From: Anaerolineales bacterium
GTDB taxonomy: Bacteria > Chloroflexota > Anaerolineae > Aggregatilineales > J027
Assembly: GCA_020634155.1 (NCBI GenBank)
Contig: JACKCI010000001.1
Location: 868,001 to 932,000 of the forward strand
DNA: 64,000 nucleotides
Reading direction: 5' to 3'
How positions within the stretch are numbered: the first letter of the stretch is position 1; each line of letters opens with the position of its first letter. The notes under the pieces are model-generated. The model searched no databases. It had not been told where the DNA came from and worked only from the letters and a program-made list of their open reading frames with translations. Positions 25,608-34,388 of the stretch are shown piece by piece. Position numbers and translations under genes: made by a program.

Positions 25608-26986
25608 TTCCTTCTCAATTGGTGCAGAATTTGTTGGGTATCAATCTCAAGTTGGGTCAGCACCTTGTCCGCCACTGTGTCCGATTGAACACAGATAGCA
25701 TGTAGAAAACCAAGGGCATCAACTGCGCCGTTTTGCTGCTCCACTGCAATTCTAAGCATTTGTTGCACATCATCGGCAAGCGCCAAGGGCTTAATGGTAT
25801 AGCGATATTGCTGGTTAGACATCAGTTCAATCAGGCCCCGCACCCGCCGACGATTGAGGCCAACCGATTGCAGAATCACTGTTGTGGTGCTGCTTTCTTC
25901 CAACATCAAGCCCATGAGAACATGCCCTGTATTCAACAGCATATGGTCTAGGCGCTGGCATTCCTCAAGGGCACGGCTCATCACAAATTGCGCTTGTGGC
26001 GTAAATGTCACCGAGCGTTCAATAAAGGCTAAGTCACCCCCATCAACCCCTTCGAGTAAAGGCGCTTGTAGGTGTAGATATTGCTCAAGTTGCTCAAATA
26101 CCTCTTCGGGACGGATATTCAACCGTCGCAAGGCACGCACCGCCGCATCGTCAGGATAGCGCATCACATGGAGCAACAGATGTCCTGTACCAATAAACTG
26201 ATGGTTGCGAGTGCGGGCCTCATCTCCGGCAAGATTCAATACCCGTTTATAGGCCATCGACAGCCCCATAATCTCGACCTCAGTCTCATGGGGTGGTATC
26301 AGTTGCAGAATGCGGCTCCGCACATGGTCAGGCTGTAGCCCAAGGTTCTTCAAGATACGCCCCGCAACACCCGCCCTATCCCGCAACATGGCAATCAGCA
26401 GATGCTCGGTACCAATCTGGTCATAGCGCAGTTCGCGGGCTTCATCTTTGGCTAAGTCCACCACTAAGCGAGCGCTTTGGGTGTAGTTGGAACGATGCCG
26501 CCCGCGCTCTCTTTTGATAAGTGGCAATTGACCACGCAATTGCTCCCGCACTTTAGGGACATCCAGCCGCAACGCCCGCGCCACTGCCGCCCCTTTGGGT
26601 TCAAGTACAATACCCAGCAGCAAATGTCCGGTATCAACAAGCGCTTGATCCATCCAGAAAGTTTCAGTCTCGGCTAATCGAAGGGCATAACGAGCATCAG
26701 CAGATAGGATGAGCGGCGGCGAATCCGAGTAACGACGAGCAAAGCCAACATTCTGCCGACGGATGACATCTTCGATACGGCGTTCTGTCAGGCCCAAGTC
26801 ACGCAGAATATGACCAGTGCCGCCTGTATGCCGCCGTCGGTCTTTGGCATTTTCAACATGAATAAGACCGAGCAGCAGATGTTCAACCGCAATATGGCTG
26901 TTTTCTAACCGCTCGGCCTGCTGGGAAGCATTATTTAGAGCCGCAAGCGCTCGTTCACTGAACTCCCCATTAGTCAGAATATCCAT
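25604..26986 (-). CDS. Stand-alone protein of six Clp-N repeats (three Clp-N domains), no ATPase
   Basis: A 460-residue protein built only of Clp N-terminal repeats at about residues 9-70, 92-155, 168-230, 240-305, 327-390 and 398-460. Landmarks are VEHLLLGLI, DTGHLLLGI, GTEHLLIAML, GTGHLLLHVM, NTGHVLMGLM and a degenerate last LGFLHAI. No Walker motif is present. In ClpA/ClpC this double repeat docks adaptors and substrates. A single stand-alone domain occurs in ClpS-like partners such as plant ClpT, but three in tandem is unusual. It could be an adaptor, scaffold or decoy for the ClpC encoded at 10.7 kb. Start at the ATG at 26986; a TTG at 27001 is also possible. Confidence 0.85.
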   Translation of the reverse strand: MDILTNGEFSERALAALNNASQQAERLENSHIAVEHLLLGLIHVENAKDRRRHTGGTGHILRDLGLTERRIEDVIRRQNVGFARRYSDSPPLILSADARYALRLAETETFWMDQALVDTGHLLLGIVLEPKGAAVARALRLDVPKVREQLRGQLPLIKRERGRHRSNYTQSARLVVDLAKDEARELRYDQIGTEHLLIAMLRDRAGVAGRILKNLGLQPDHVRSRILQLIPPHETEVEIMGLSMAYKRVLNLAGDEARTRNHQFIGTGHLLLHVMRYPDDAAVRALRRLNIRPEEVFEQLEQYLHLQAPLLEGVDGGDLAFIERSVTFTPQAQFVMSRALEECQRLDHMLLNTGHVLMGLMLEESSTTTVILQSVGLNRRRVRGLIELMSNQQYRYTIKPLALADDVQQMLRIAVEQQNGAVDALGFLHAICVQSDTVADKVLTQLEIDTQQILHQLRRK

Positions 26987-27977
26987 GAGCAAAGGTATCA
27001 ATCATCAAGCGCACATCTGACCCCAAGGGATACAACACGGGTGAAGTACAGCCATACTGCACATATTCGCGCACCTTGGCCTTGACCTCTTGGGGGGTAC
27101 CACTGGCGGTCACTTGTTGCACCACATCATCAGTGACCAAGGTCATGGCGTTCTCAATCTCTTCCTCGGTGGCTGGCCAACGCAAGACTTGATGAATTTC
27201 ATCCAGCAGTTCTTGGCTCACCCCGCTGGCCTTCATCAAGTGCGGCTGCTGACCAAGATACTGCGTCACTAACTTGCGGGCAGCGTCTAAGGCACGTTTA
27301 CGGTCATGGTCAACCGAGCAGATCACCAATTGTGGACGGTCGATATTTTCCACCCGACGGCCCGACAAGCGTGCGCCTTTGTCAATCTGCTCCAGCGCTT
27401 CGATATTGTATTGAGGTGATACCATGTAGTTGAGCAACACCCCGTCAGCAATTTCGCCACTAAGCGCCAGCATGTTGGGGCCAGTCGCGCCTATGTAGAT
27501 CGGTACATTGCGCGGTTCACGCCGCCCATGCACCACATCTAGTTCAATATCGGTCACCTGTACAAACTCACCATGATAGGTTACGCGCTTCAAGGCCAAG
27601 AGGTCACGTACCACCTCAATTGTTTCCCGCATGGCAAGCAAGGGTTTGCGACGTTGGATACCGACATTCGCGGCCAATGGGTCCCACCATGCCCCAATAC
27701 CAAGAATAATGCGGTCAGGGGCTAAGTCATCAAGGGTGAGGAAGGTCGCGGCAGTCAGAGCGGCATTGCGCGTCCAGTTATTAATCACACCAGAGCCAAT
27801 TTTGATGCGGTCAGTATGAGCTGCAAAAGCCGCCATGGGTACAATCGCATCACGCACCAAGCGACTCTCAGCTTGCCAAACCGCCTCAAAGCCGCGCATT
27901 TCGGCATATTTGACGAGTTCAATACCATCTTGGATACTATGGGCATCCTGCAAATAAAGGGCAACACGATCGGCCAT
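26970..27977 (-). CDS. F420-type luciferase-like (LLM) oxidoreductase
   Basis: A 335-residue TIM-barrel flavin-type oxidoreductase of the bacterial luciferase superfamily. IGSGVINNWTRN (residues about 60-72), LGIGAWWDPLA near 93 and VPIYIGATGPNML near 158 follow the pattern of the Mer-like F420-dependent branch (5,10-methylenetetrahydromethanopterin reductase relatives) closer than the FMN-dependent one. Location directly after cofC supports F420 use. The substrate is unknown. The ATG at 27977 is chosen because AGGAG lies 7 nt upstream. Confidence 0.82.
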   Translation of the reverse strand: MADRVALYLQDAHSIQDGIELVKYAEMRGFEAVWQAESRLVRDAIVPMAAFAAHTDRIKIGSGVINNWTRNAALTAATFLTLDDLAPDRIILGIGAWWDPLAANVGIQRRKPLLAMRETIEVVRDLLALKRVTYHGEFVQVTDIELDVVHGRREPRNVPIYIGATGPNMLALSGEIADGVLLNYMVSPQYNIEALEQIDKGARLSGRRVENIDRPQLVICSVDHDRKRALDAARKLVTQYLGQQPHLMKASGVSQELLDEIHQVLRWPATEEEIENAMTLVTDDVVQQVTASGTPQEVKAKVREYVQYGCTSPVLYPLGSDVRLMIDTFAHGYSD

Positions 27978-27990
27978 CAAAAAACTCCTT

Positions 27991-28638
27991 TTAGTTTTGT
28001 GGGTCTAAAACATGATAATCAATGACGGGAACTTCGTACTTCTCCGCCAGCATCAAATAGCGCTCAAGGTCGCTGGGTGTATCCACGTCCATCGCTATTC
28101 GTTCTGACTCATAGATTTGGACAGTAGCACCCACCAACTCCGCATTACGGATATGGCGGTCAAAACTTCCCGCACCATAACTATACTCTAAAATACCCGG
28201 CGGATTCACCAACAAGGCATTGGTGCCATCATGCTCGGCGTCAGGGGCAATCACCACCGTACTGGTAAAACGCCCAAGGTGCAGGATTTGCCGGACATCC
28301 TCAGCCGCTAAGAGGGGTAAGTCAGTTGGCAGCACTAAAACGGCATCTACTCCCCATGAGCGCAAGAGGTCGGTAGCGCGAGTCAAAGCTGAATTCAGTT
28401 CTGGTTGTCCACTTTCTTGGACGGTACTCACACCCAAATCACGCACCACCGCCAGCACCTTGGTATCACGGCTGATAATAAGGGTGCCAGCAATTTCAGG
28501 AATGGTCTTGAGCAGATGTATGTTGTGCATTAACATGCCAAGCGACAAACGCTCACGTTCAGCATTCGTCAAAACAGGGGCCAAACGGCTCTTGGAACGC
28601 ACCAACGGTTTAACGGGCATGATGGTCCAAACTTTCAC
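27991..28638 (-). CDS. cofC: CofC: phospholactate/PEP guanylyltransferase of F420 synthesis
   Basis: Activates 2-phospholactate, 3-phosphoglycerate or phosphoenolpyruvate with GTP to supply CofD. The 215-residue nucleotidyltransferase has the start MPVKPLVRSKSRLAPVL (the GTP-binding KSRL loop), VLPTDLPLL as metal-binding acid motif and HDGTNALLVNPPG, all typical of CofC. It begins with GTG at 28638, where GTGA overlaps the cofD stop by 4 nt. Confidence 0.92.
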   Translation of the reverse strand: MKVWTIMPVKPLVRSKSRLAPVLTNAERERLSLGMLMHNIHLLKTIPEIAGTLIISRDTKVLAVVRDLGVSTVQESGQPELNSALTRATDLLRSWGVDAVLVLPTDLPLLAAEDVRQILHLGRFTSTVVIAPDAEHDGTNALLVNPPGILEYSYGAGSFDRHIRNAELVGATVQIYESERIAMDVDTPSDLERYLMLAEKYEVPVIDYHVLDPQN

Positions 28639-29576
28639 AGGTACACCTCACTCACATAGGATAGAATTCGATTGGCTAAATCTTGCCGATCGGGAAGGGT
28701 TTGCATCACAATATTCGTCTGATACAAGTGCAGTGTGGGGGCCACCGCCTGTACCGCCGCTTGAACATCCCCATCGTGTTCATCAATAACTAAAACATTG
28801 GCAATATCCGCATAAAAAGAAGCCAGACCAGATGCCGAGGGTTCATATCCTAGCTCACGCATAAGTTTATCGGCTGGCCCTTTGAGCGCCCGCCCGCCTA
28901 TCAATGGGCTGACCACCACACAGGGTAAGTCGCACAGCGCATCGCGGATACCTGCTACCGCAAAAATGGGGGCAATTGACAATAATGGGTTTGATGGGCA
29001 AATAACCACCAATTGAGCTTCAGTCAAAGCTATTTGGACTTCACTCGACATAGCGGCGCGGCCTTCAAAAATTAACTCTGTAACCGTTGGTTGCCACTTA
29101 TATTTTACAAAATATTCTTGGAATCCCAGTACCCCTTTTTCGTGGGTATTGACTACCGTAGCAAGGGTATCATCAGTAGCGGGCAGGAGCGTTGGGCCAA
29201 TGCCAAGGTGCTGACTCAAGCGCTGAGTCACCTCTGTCAGGCGCAGTCCCTGATTCAATAAGTGCGTCCGCAAGAGATGGGTACCAAGGTCACGGTCACC
29301 TAGCCGAAACCACATATCCTCGCCATAGTGTTCAAGGGCAGTAAAAGCCTGCCATGTTTCATCAATAATCCCCCACCCCGTCACCGGATTCGCTATCCCT
29401 GCAAGGGTATACATCACGGTATCAAGGTCAGGGGAAATCGACAAGCCGTAGTGCTGGAAGTCATCTCCGACATTGACAATAATGGTAAGGTCTTCAGGAG
29501 GTAGAACCTGAGCCAACCCATGCGCGAGTTTGGCTCCACCAACGCCCCCAGCCAATGCAACTACTTTTAGCGCCAT
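28635..29576 (-). CDS. cofD: CofD: 2-phospholactate (or PEP) transferase making (dehydro-)F420-0
   Basis: Transfers the GTP-activated three-carbon acid to FO (7,8-didemethyl-8-hydroxy-5-deazariboflavin). The 313-residue protein has the family start LAGGVGGAKLAHGL, NVGDDFQHYGLSISPDLDT, and the central ICPSNPLLSIAPI block. CofD overlaps the nitroreductase by 10 nt and cofC by 4 nt. FO synthase (cofG/cofH or fbiC) is not in the window and must lie elsewhere. Confidence 0.95.
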   Translation of the reverse strand: MALKVVALAGGVGGAKLAHGLAQVLPPEDLTIIVNVGDDFQHYGLSISPDLDTVMYTLAGIANPVTGWGIIDETWQAFTALEHYGEDMWFRLGDRDLGTHLLRTHLLNQGLRLTEVTQRLSQHLGIGPTLLPATDDTLATVVNTHEKGVLGFQEYFVKYKWQPTVTELIFEGRAAMSSEVQIALTEAQLVVICPSNPLLSIAPIFAVAGIRDALCDLPCVVVSPLIGGRALKGPADKLMRELGYEPSASGLASFYADIANVLVIDEHDGDVQAAVQAVAPTLHLYQTNIVMQTLPDRQDLANRILSYVSEVYL

Positions 29577-30169
29577 AATGTGTGAGTCTCTAAGGGTTCA
29601 CGGGTACGCTCCCGCTCTTGGGCAGGATACCCTAGGGTAATTAAGGCTTGTGGCTCCCAATCGCTTGGCAATTCAAGAACTGCTTGAACGACATCTGGAC
29701 AAAACAACGGCGCACACATCCAACACGCGCCCAAACCGACGGCATGGGCCGCCAAGAGCAGGTTCTGACCAGCCATCGCTGTGCTTTGGATCGCCATCAC
29801 GCGCTCGGCTTGGCTACGCTTGGCATCAGGGTAGGTGTCCATGTCTATCATAGACATACACAGGCACACCATAACCGCCGCACTCGTCATACGGGTATAG
29901 GAGCGCTGTGTATCTTGGTCAATCACTTCAGGCGGCACACCGTCAGCAGTCAAATCAGCCCGCAAGCGCTCACCCATCGCCCGCGCCAATTGCTCTTGGT
30001 GGGCAGGGCTATGCACCACCGCAAAGCGCCAAGGCTGACGATTATGAGCCGAAGGTGCCCACATTGCTAGAGTCAATATTTCTTCAATGACTGCTGGCGG
30101 AATGGGGCGGTTTTGATAGGCCCGAATAGAGCGCCGTGACAGCACGACTTCCGTAAATCGGTCATCCAT
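29567..30169 (-). CDS. FMN nitroreductase-family protein, probable dehydro-F420-0 reductase (FbiB C-terminal-like)
   Basis: A 200-residue FMN nitroreductase fold protein: RRSIRAYQNRPIP at the start, WAPSAHNRQPWRF near residue 40, and GLGACWM near 143. In mycobacterial FbiB such a domain is fused behind CofE and reduces dehydro-F420-0; here it is a separate gene immediately after cofE, which points to the same role. Start at the ATG at 30169, whose A is shared with the cofE stop (TAATG). The longer frame to 30238 lies inside cofE and is rejected. General nitroreductase activity is the alternative. Confidence 0.8.
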   Translation of the reverse strand: MDDRFTEVVLSRRSIRAYQNRPIPPAVIEEILTLAMWAPSAHNRQPWRFAVVHSPAHQEQLARAMGERLRADLTADGVPPEVIDQDTQRSYTRMTSAAVMVCLCMSMIDMDTYPDAKRSQAERVMAIQSTAMAGQNLLLAAHAVGLGACWMCAPLFCPDVVQAVLELPSDWEPQALITLGYPAQERERTREPLETHTLWR

Positions 30170-30939
30170 TAGCGGTATAAGTCCTGCTCTGGAGGGCGAT
30201 TGAGTAACTGGGCTGTGCCATTTTGCTGGTGAGGCCATACCAAGCCACGAATCAAGATAACGGGCTGGCCCTCGCTGGTCTCCCCACTGACGAGTCCAGC
30301 CGCTGCCGTCACTTGGTCAGCAAAGGCAGTAATGGTCGCTTGCAATGTCCGCCCGAAAAGGTCAGTTTCACCGCGCTGGTCAATAAGAGGGGCCAAACCG
30401 CTAATGCCAATCGCCACATTTAGATTGCCCATGCGGAAAGGTCGCCCATGTGTATCGCTAATGACCACCGCTGGGCGCACCCCTGTCCGCGCCGCAAGTT
30501 CACCCGCCAGATAATCCGCCGAGGCATCAGGGTCTTGAGGTAAGAGGAGTATCATGTGGCTATCCGTATAGCCTGTGTTGGACTGGTCAATACCCGCATT
30601 AGCAGAGGTAAAGCCCAAGCAGTGGCGCACCACCAACACATTGGGGGCCACCCGTGATACCTCTTGCGATTCACGCAATACCACCTCTACAAAACGGGGG
30701 TCTTTGCGGGTGATGGCAGCTAACTCCTCAGCACGCGGGGATGGCTCAATATCGCGCAAATCGACAAAGCGATTTTCGGACTTAGACACAATCTTCGATG
30801 AAACAACCAAGACATCATTGGGTTGAAGACTAAGGTCAAGCCGAGCTAAGGCTTCTAACACAAAGGTTACAAGGTCATCCCCTGCTTGCACGAGCGGTAT
30901 GTCAGGGAGGGCCTGCACCAAGAGCGATGTTGCGGGCAT
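30169..30939 (-). CDS. cofE: CofE: F420-0:gamma-glutamyl ligase
   Basis: Adds gamma-linked glutamates to F420-0 using GTP. The 256-residue protein has VVSSKIVSKSEN near residue 45, the GFTSANAGIDQSN motif near 110, and the metal/nucleotide motif ISDTHGRPFRMGNLNVAIG near 158. Family members are about 245-260 residues, so this is the single-domain form without the nitroreductase domain. It starts 2 nt after the F420 reductase gene. Confidence 0.95.
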   Translation of the reverse strand: MPATSLLVQALPDIPLVQAGDDLVTFVLEALARLDLSLQPNDVLVVSSKIVSKSENRFVDLRDIEPSPRAEELAAITRKDPRFVEVVLRESQEVSRVAPNVLVVRHCLGFTSANAGIDQSNTGYTDSHMILLLPQDPDASADYLAGELAARTGVRPAVVISDTHGRPFRMGNLNVAIGISGLAPLIDQRGETDLFGRTLQATITAFADQVTAAAGLVSGETSEGQPVILIRGLVWPHQQNGTAQLLNRPPEQDLYR

Positions 30940-30941
30940 AG

Positions 30942-31625
30942 TTACTCCAAGCCTGTGATGCGAATCCCCGCACCTTTGACTTTATAGCGCTTATTGATAT
31001 ACAGCAAAACGGGCGTCAAGGCTTCCACGGCAACAGCATTGGCTAAGGGGCCAGCATCAACGCCGCGCATTCCCGCCGCTGTCACCAACCAGAGCGCATC
31101 TTCCTTGGCCTTCTCATCATCCCCACAGACCAGCACATCACAATCAACATCATGCTCAAGGTCTTTGAGGTGAACAGCGCTGACATTTTGGAAGGCCGCT
31201 ACCACCTTGGCAACATCACCGACGACCGCTTGAGTCTCCAAGGCTGCGGCATGACCCTCTGGCACAAAGACACGACGCACATCGGGTGGCTTCAAGGGAA
31301 CGCTGACATCAATTAACACCTTGCCAGCAATACCCTCTCTAATCATCTCAAGAGTCGGTCGGTGAGCATCATATGGCACACTCAAAACCACCACATTGGC
31401 ACTCGCCGCCGCCTCAGCATTCCCCATTCCCATAATATATTCACCGCCTAAGATGGCATTTAGTTCATCGGCTTTTTCTTGGGCGCGTTGGGCATCTCGT
31501 GAGCCAATAAAAACACGATAGCCGCTATTCGCCCAACGCAAAGCCAAGCCGGAGCCTTCTTTACCTGTGCCGCCAATAACCGCAATCGTTAACAACAAAA
31601 TTTCATTGGTGCTTTTCTTTACCAA
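30942..31625 (-). CDS. NADPH-dependent F420 reductase (Fno-like)
   Basis: Transfers hydride between NADP(H) and F420. The 227-residue protein has the NADP-binding GGTGKEGSGLALRWANSGY near residue 18 and VVLSVPYDAH, then VDCDVLVCGDDEKAK and a C-terminal helix with GPLANAVAVEALTPVLL, all typical of the NPDB_F420 family. The first in-frame start is TTG at 31625, overlapping ssnA by 7 nt. The exact start within the first dozen residues is uncertain. It ties the adjacent oxidoreductases to the NADP pool. Confidence 0.9.
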   Translation of the reverse strand: MVKKSTNEILLLTIAVIGGTGKEGSGLALRWANSGYRVFIGSRDAQRAQEKADELNAILGGEYIMGMGNAEAAASANVVVLSVPYDAHRPTLEMIREGIAGKVLIDVSVPLKPPDVRRVFVPEGHAAALETQAVVGDVAKVVAAFQNVSAVHLKDLEHDVDCDVLVCGDDEKAKEDALWLVTAAGMRGVDAGPLANAVAVEALTPVLLYINKRYKVKGAGIRITGLE

Positions 31626-32965
31626 ACCACATTCCTTTCATAGCGTTCCCAAAGGGCTGGTGCATAGGCCAAGGCCTCGGCTGCAATAGCCCGTTCATCA
31701 AGGGTCAAGAGTTGGCGGTCTTTCATCAAAATACGCCCATTCACAATCGTTGTCTTGACCATTGATGCCTCAAAACCAAATAGGATATGCCAAGGCAGAT
31801 TACCCGCCGTGAGTGGGGTATAGGGGTTGTAATCCACCAATACAACATCGGCAACTGTTCCCGCCGCTATTTTACCGAAAATTAACCCCGGATTGTAGTT
31901 CTGAGCTAGGCGTGCATTATTTTCAAATGCCATTCTTGCAATACCATCGCCAGCACCACGACGGGGGTCACGGTGGGCAATCTTGTGTAACAGATAAGCA
32001 GCCTTCCACTCCGCCCACATATTGTTGGAAAAGCCATCATTGCCAAGGCAAAGCTTCATATCACCCGCCAGCATGTCATCGACAGCCGCCGCACCGACCG
32101 CGTTATTCATGTTGCTGCGCGGTTGATGGGTCACCCACGTTCCGGTATCACGCAGTGTTGCCAATTCCCACGCATCGCAATGGACGACATGGGCAACAAG
32201 GCTCTTCTCGCCAAGGATACCCGCATTATGTAAGCGATGCACCACGCGCTTCCCTGACTTGGCAAGGCTGTCATATTCATCGGCTTCATGTTCAGCCACA
32301 TGGACGTGAAAGCCCGTGTTGAGGCCCTGCGCTGCATTCGCACACGCCCGCAGCGTCGCATCGGAGAGGGTCAAGCTGGCATGTAAGCCAAAGGTGGCAT
32401 TAACCAAGGGCCGACGGTGTGAATCCTTCAAGAAACGCACGTTTTCGGCAATCCCCGCCTCAGCCTTTTCGGGGCCATCACGGTCAGTCACTTCATAGCA
32501 TAGCACCGCCCGCACACCCGCCTGCTCCACTGCATCCGCAATGACATCGAGGCTACCGTCAATCGCATTCGGGCTGGCGTGATGGTCAACTAAAAAGGTG
32601 GTGCCGTGCTTAATGGCATCGACTAAGCAGACAAGGGCGCTCATGCGGACGGTATCACGGTCAAGCGCTTTATCCAAGGGCCACCAGAGGCGCTGCAAAA
32701 TCTCAGGGAAATCCTTGGGCGCAGGGCCGGGAATCGCCATCCCGCGTGCATAGGCTCCATAAAAATGGGTATGGGCGCAGATATTCCCCGGCATCAACAG
32801 GCTTCCGTCGGCATCCAATACCTCGATTGCCGGATACTGGTTAATGAGTTGCGCGGTTGGCCCAACAGCCTGAATAATGCCATTTTCTATGTATACAGCA
32901 TGATTGGAGAGAATGCCGTCATCGGTTAAGGTGACGACGGTAGCATTCGTGATGAGTAGACTCAT
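31619..32965 (-). CDS. ssnA: SsnA-like amidohydrolase (guanine/cytosine-deaminase family)
   Basis: A 448-residue metal-dependent aminohydrolase. The metal ligands appear as HTHFYGAYARGM near residue 65, the HVHVAEHE motif near 228, HVVHCD near 265 and GNDGFSNNM near 318. The LQRLWWPLDKALD block and overall length match SsnA, a member of the E. coli purine-degradation cluster beside xdhD. The likely reaction is deamination or ring opening of a purine-type substrate. It overlaps the TIR gene by 4 nt (ATGA). Confidence 0.85.
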   Translation of the reverse strand: MSLLITNATVVTLTDDGILSNHAVYIENGIIQAVGPTAQLINQYPAIEVLDADGSLLMPGNICAHTHFYGAYARGMAIPGPAPKDFPEILQRLWWPLDKALDRDTVRMSALVCLVDAIKHGTTFLVDHHASPNAIDGSLDVIADAVEQAGVRAVLCYEVTDRDGPEKAEAGIAENVRFLKDSHRRPLVNATFGLHASLTLSDATLRACANAAQGLNTGFHVHVAEHEADEYDSLAKSGKRVVHRLHNAGILGEKSLVAHVVHCDAWELATLRDTGTWVTHQPRSNMNNAVGAAAVDDMLAGDMKLCLGNDGFSNNMWAEWKAAYLLHKIAHRDPRRGAGDGIARMAFENNARLAQNYNPGLIFGKIAAGTVADVVLVDYNPYTPLTAGNLPWHILFGFEASMVKTTIVNGRILMKDRQLLTLDERAIAAEALAYAPALWERYERNVVW

Positions 32966-34005
32966 GACTGGCCTTTCATTGCATATTGAATCGTTTTAAT
33001 GAATTCTTCGCGGTTGCCTGTACCGCTTTCAATCATCAAAAAATGCTCGACATTGGGCTTGACCGAAATCACCACCACTGGGTTGCCCGCCTTGAGCGAT
33101 TTCTTCACACCTGTAATCTCACTGTAGGGGATTTCAATATCATCACGGTGCAGCACTGCCGAGAAAGGTGTCTTCAGTATCAAGCGTTGGTTGGTCACGG
33201 TCAAAATTTTATCCGGCCACCACAACCAATTACCCGTGAAGATAGCCACCTTCTTAGTCACTATCACGCGCTCCCCGTCCAGCAAGCTGACGGGTGTTGT
33301 CTGGATGGGGTCATCCAGCGCTGGGGCTGGATTATTGCCAGACGGTTCCGGTTGAGGGGGCAAGGGATTCTCTAGCACGGTCTTGATGTCGTTATAGACC
33401 GACGCCAGCAACATCGGGTGTTGCATCAAGCGGGTTAGCAGTTCACGCGCTCCGCCCCCATAGTTGGGGTCAGGCAAAAAGGTCTTGAGTTGATAAAACA
33501 GCGTGACTTGTTGCTCATAAGTCAAACTAGGGCTGTCAATTTGGGTGCGGATGTTGGCAAGGGGTGAGACGGGTAAAGGCGGCGGGTCGGGCATCGGGTC
33601 GGGCAAAGCGGGCGTCGGCGGTAACTTGCTGATGGCGTGCATTAGGGCTTTGTATTCGTCTTTGTTGCCCTCAACATAACGCTCAATTTGACGCTCTTGG
33701 AGAACCACTGGCAGCATGGGGATATTGACATCGGCAGAGAGCATCACGGGAATAATGTGCTTGCGAATAGCATTGGCGTAGGTGTATTCCAAACGACAAG
33801 GATAGGAGTCGAGGAGTTGGGGGGTGAGGGCCACAATCATCAACTGGCTTTGGCGGATACTCTCAAGAATGTTATCCCACCACTTCTGACCGCCTTCAAT
33901 ATGCTGGTCATACCATACCTCATGGCCCATGTCGCGCAAATCCGTGATGAGATTCTCAACAAGATTGAGGTTGACGCTGCGGTAACTGATAAAGATTTTC
34001 ACCAT
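32962..34005 (-). CDS. TIR-domain protein with a C-terminal PH/GRAM-like domain
   Basis: A 347-residue cytoplasmic protein. Residues 1-125 form a TIR domain: KIFISYRSVNLNLVENL at the start, the acidic loop WYDQHIEGGQKWWDNI, and the SYPCRLEYTYA motif with candidate catalytic Glu73. A Pro-rich linker and a helical segment (about 165-215) follow, then a beta-rich domain at about 245-345 (VTNQRLILKTPF ... ITGVKKSL) like bacterial PH/GRAM modules. Bacterial TIR domains often degrade NAD in antiphage defence; here it sits between a toxin-antitoxin pair and ssnA. The sensor role of the PH part is a guess. Confidence 0.8.
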   Translation of the reverse strand: MVKIFISYRSVNLNLVENLITDLRDMGHEVWYDQHIEGGQKWWDNILESIRQSQLMIVALTPQLLDSYPCRLEYTYANAIRKHIIPVMLSADVNIPMLPVVLQERQIERYVEGNKDEYKALMHAISKLPPTPALPDPMPDPPPLPVSPLANIRTQIDSPSLTYEQQVTLFYQLKTFLPDPNYGGGARELLTRLMQHPMLLASVYNDIKTVLENPLPPQPEPSGNNPAPALDDPIQTTPVSLLDGERVIVTKKVAIFTGNWLWWPDKILTVTNQRLILKTPFSAVLHRDDIEIPYSEITGVKKSLKAGNPVVVISVKPNVEHFLMIESGTGNREEFIKTIQYAMKGQS

Positions 34006-34013
34006 CTGCTCCT

Positions 34014-34388
34014 TTAATACGGTTGCTGGGCCAACTCACCGAGCAAGGGCCTGAAGTGCTTAAGGTTACGGGTATAAAGTGGAAGTTGCAGCCGATAGTT
34101 GACAGAGGCAATGAGGCAATCGTATATACCAACATTATGACTAAGTTTATAACGCAACTGCTTCTCCATCGCCCATTGAATATCCGCCTCTGTCAAGAAA
34201 ACGACATAGTAATGAGACAACAACGAATACGCCTCAAATTGCGCTTTTTTGTTTGTAACCCCATCAATCAACTCCATCCAAACGAGCGGTGAAATGGCAA
34301 GCATGCCTTGCCGACGTACCCACTCTACACCGACACTATAACCGCGCAACACATCGACCAATACGGTAGTATCGACGAGACCATTCAT
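34014..34388 (-). CDS. vapC: PIN-domain ribonuclease toxin (VapC family)
   Basis: A 124-residue PIN-domain protein with the acidic active-site residues in LVDTTVLVDVL (Asp6), VWMELIDG (Glu near 39) and GIYDCLIAS (Asp near 90), and the C-terminal LYTRNLKHF. VapC toxins cut tRNA or rRNA. ATGA at 34388-34385 overlaps the upstream antitoxin stop by 4 nt, the usual vapBC coupling. Confidence 0.88.
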   Translation of the reverse strand: MNGLVDTTVLVDVLRGYSVGVEWVRRQGMLAISPLVWMELIDGVTNKKAQFEAYSLLSHYYVVFLTEADIQWAMEKQLRYKLSHNVGIYDCLIASVNYRLQLPLYTRNLKHFRPLLGELAQQPY

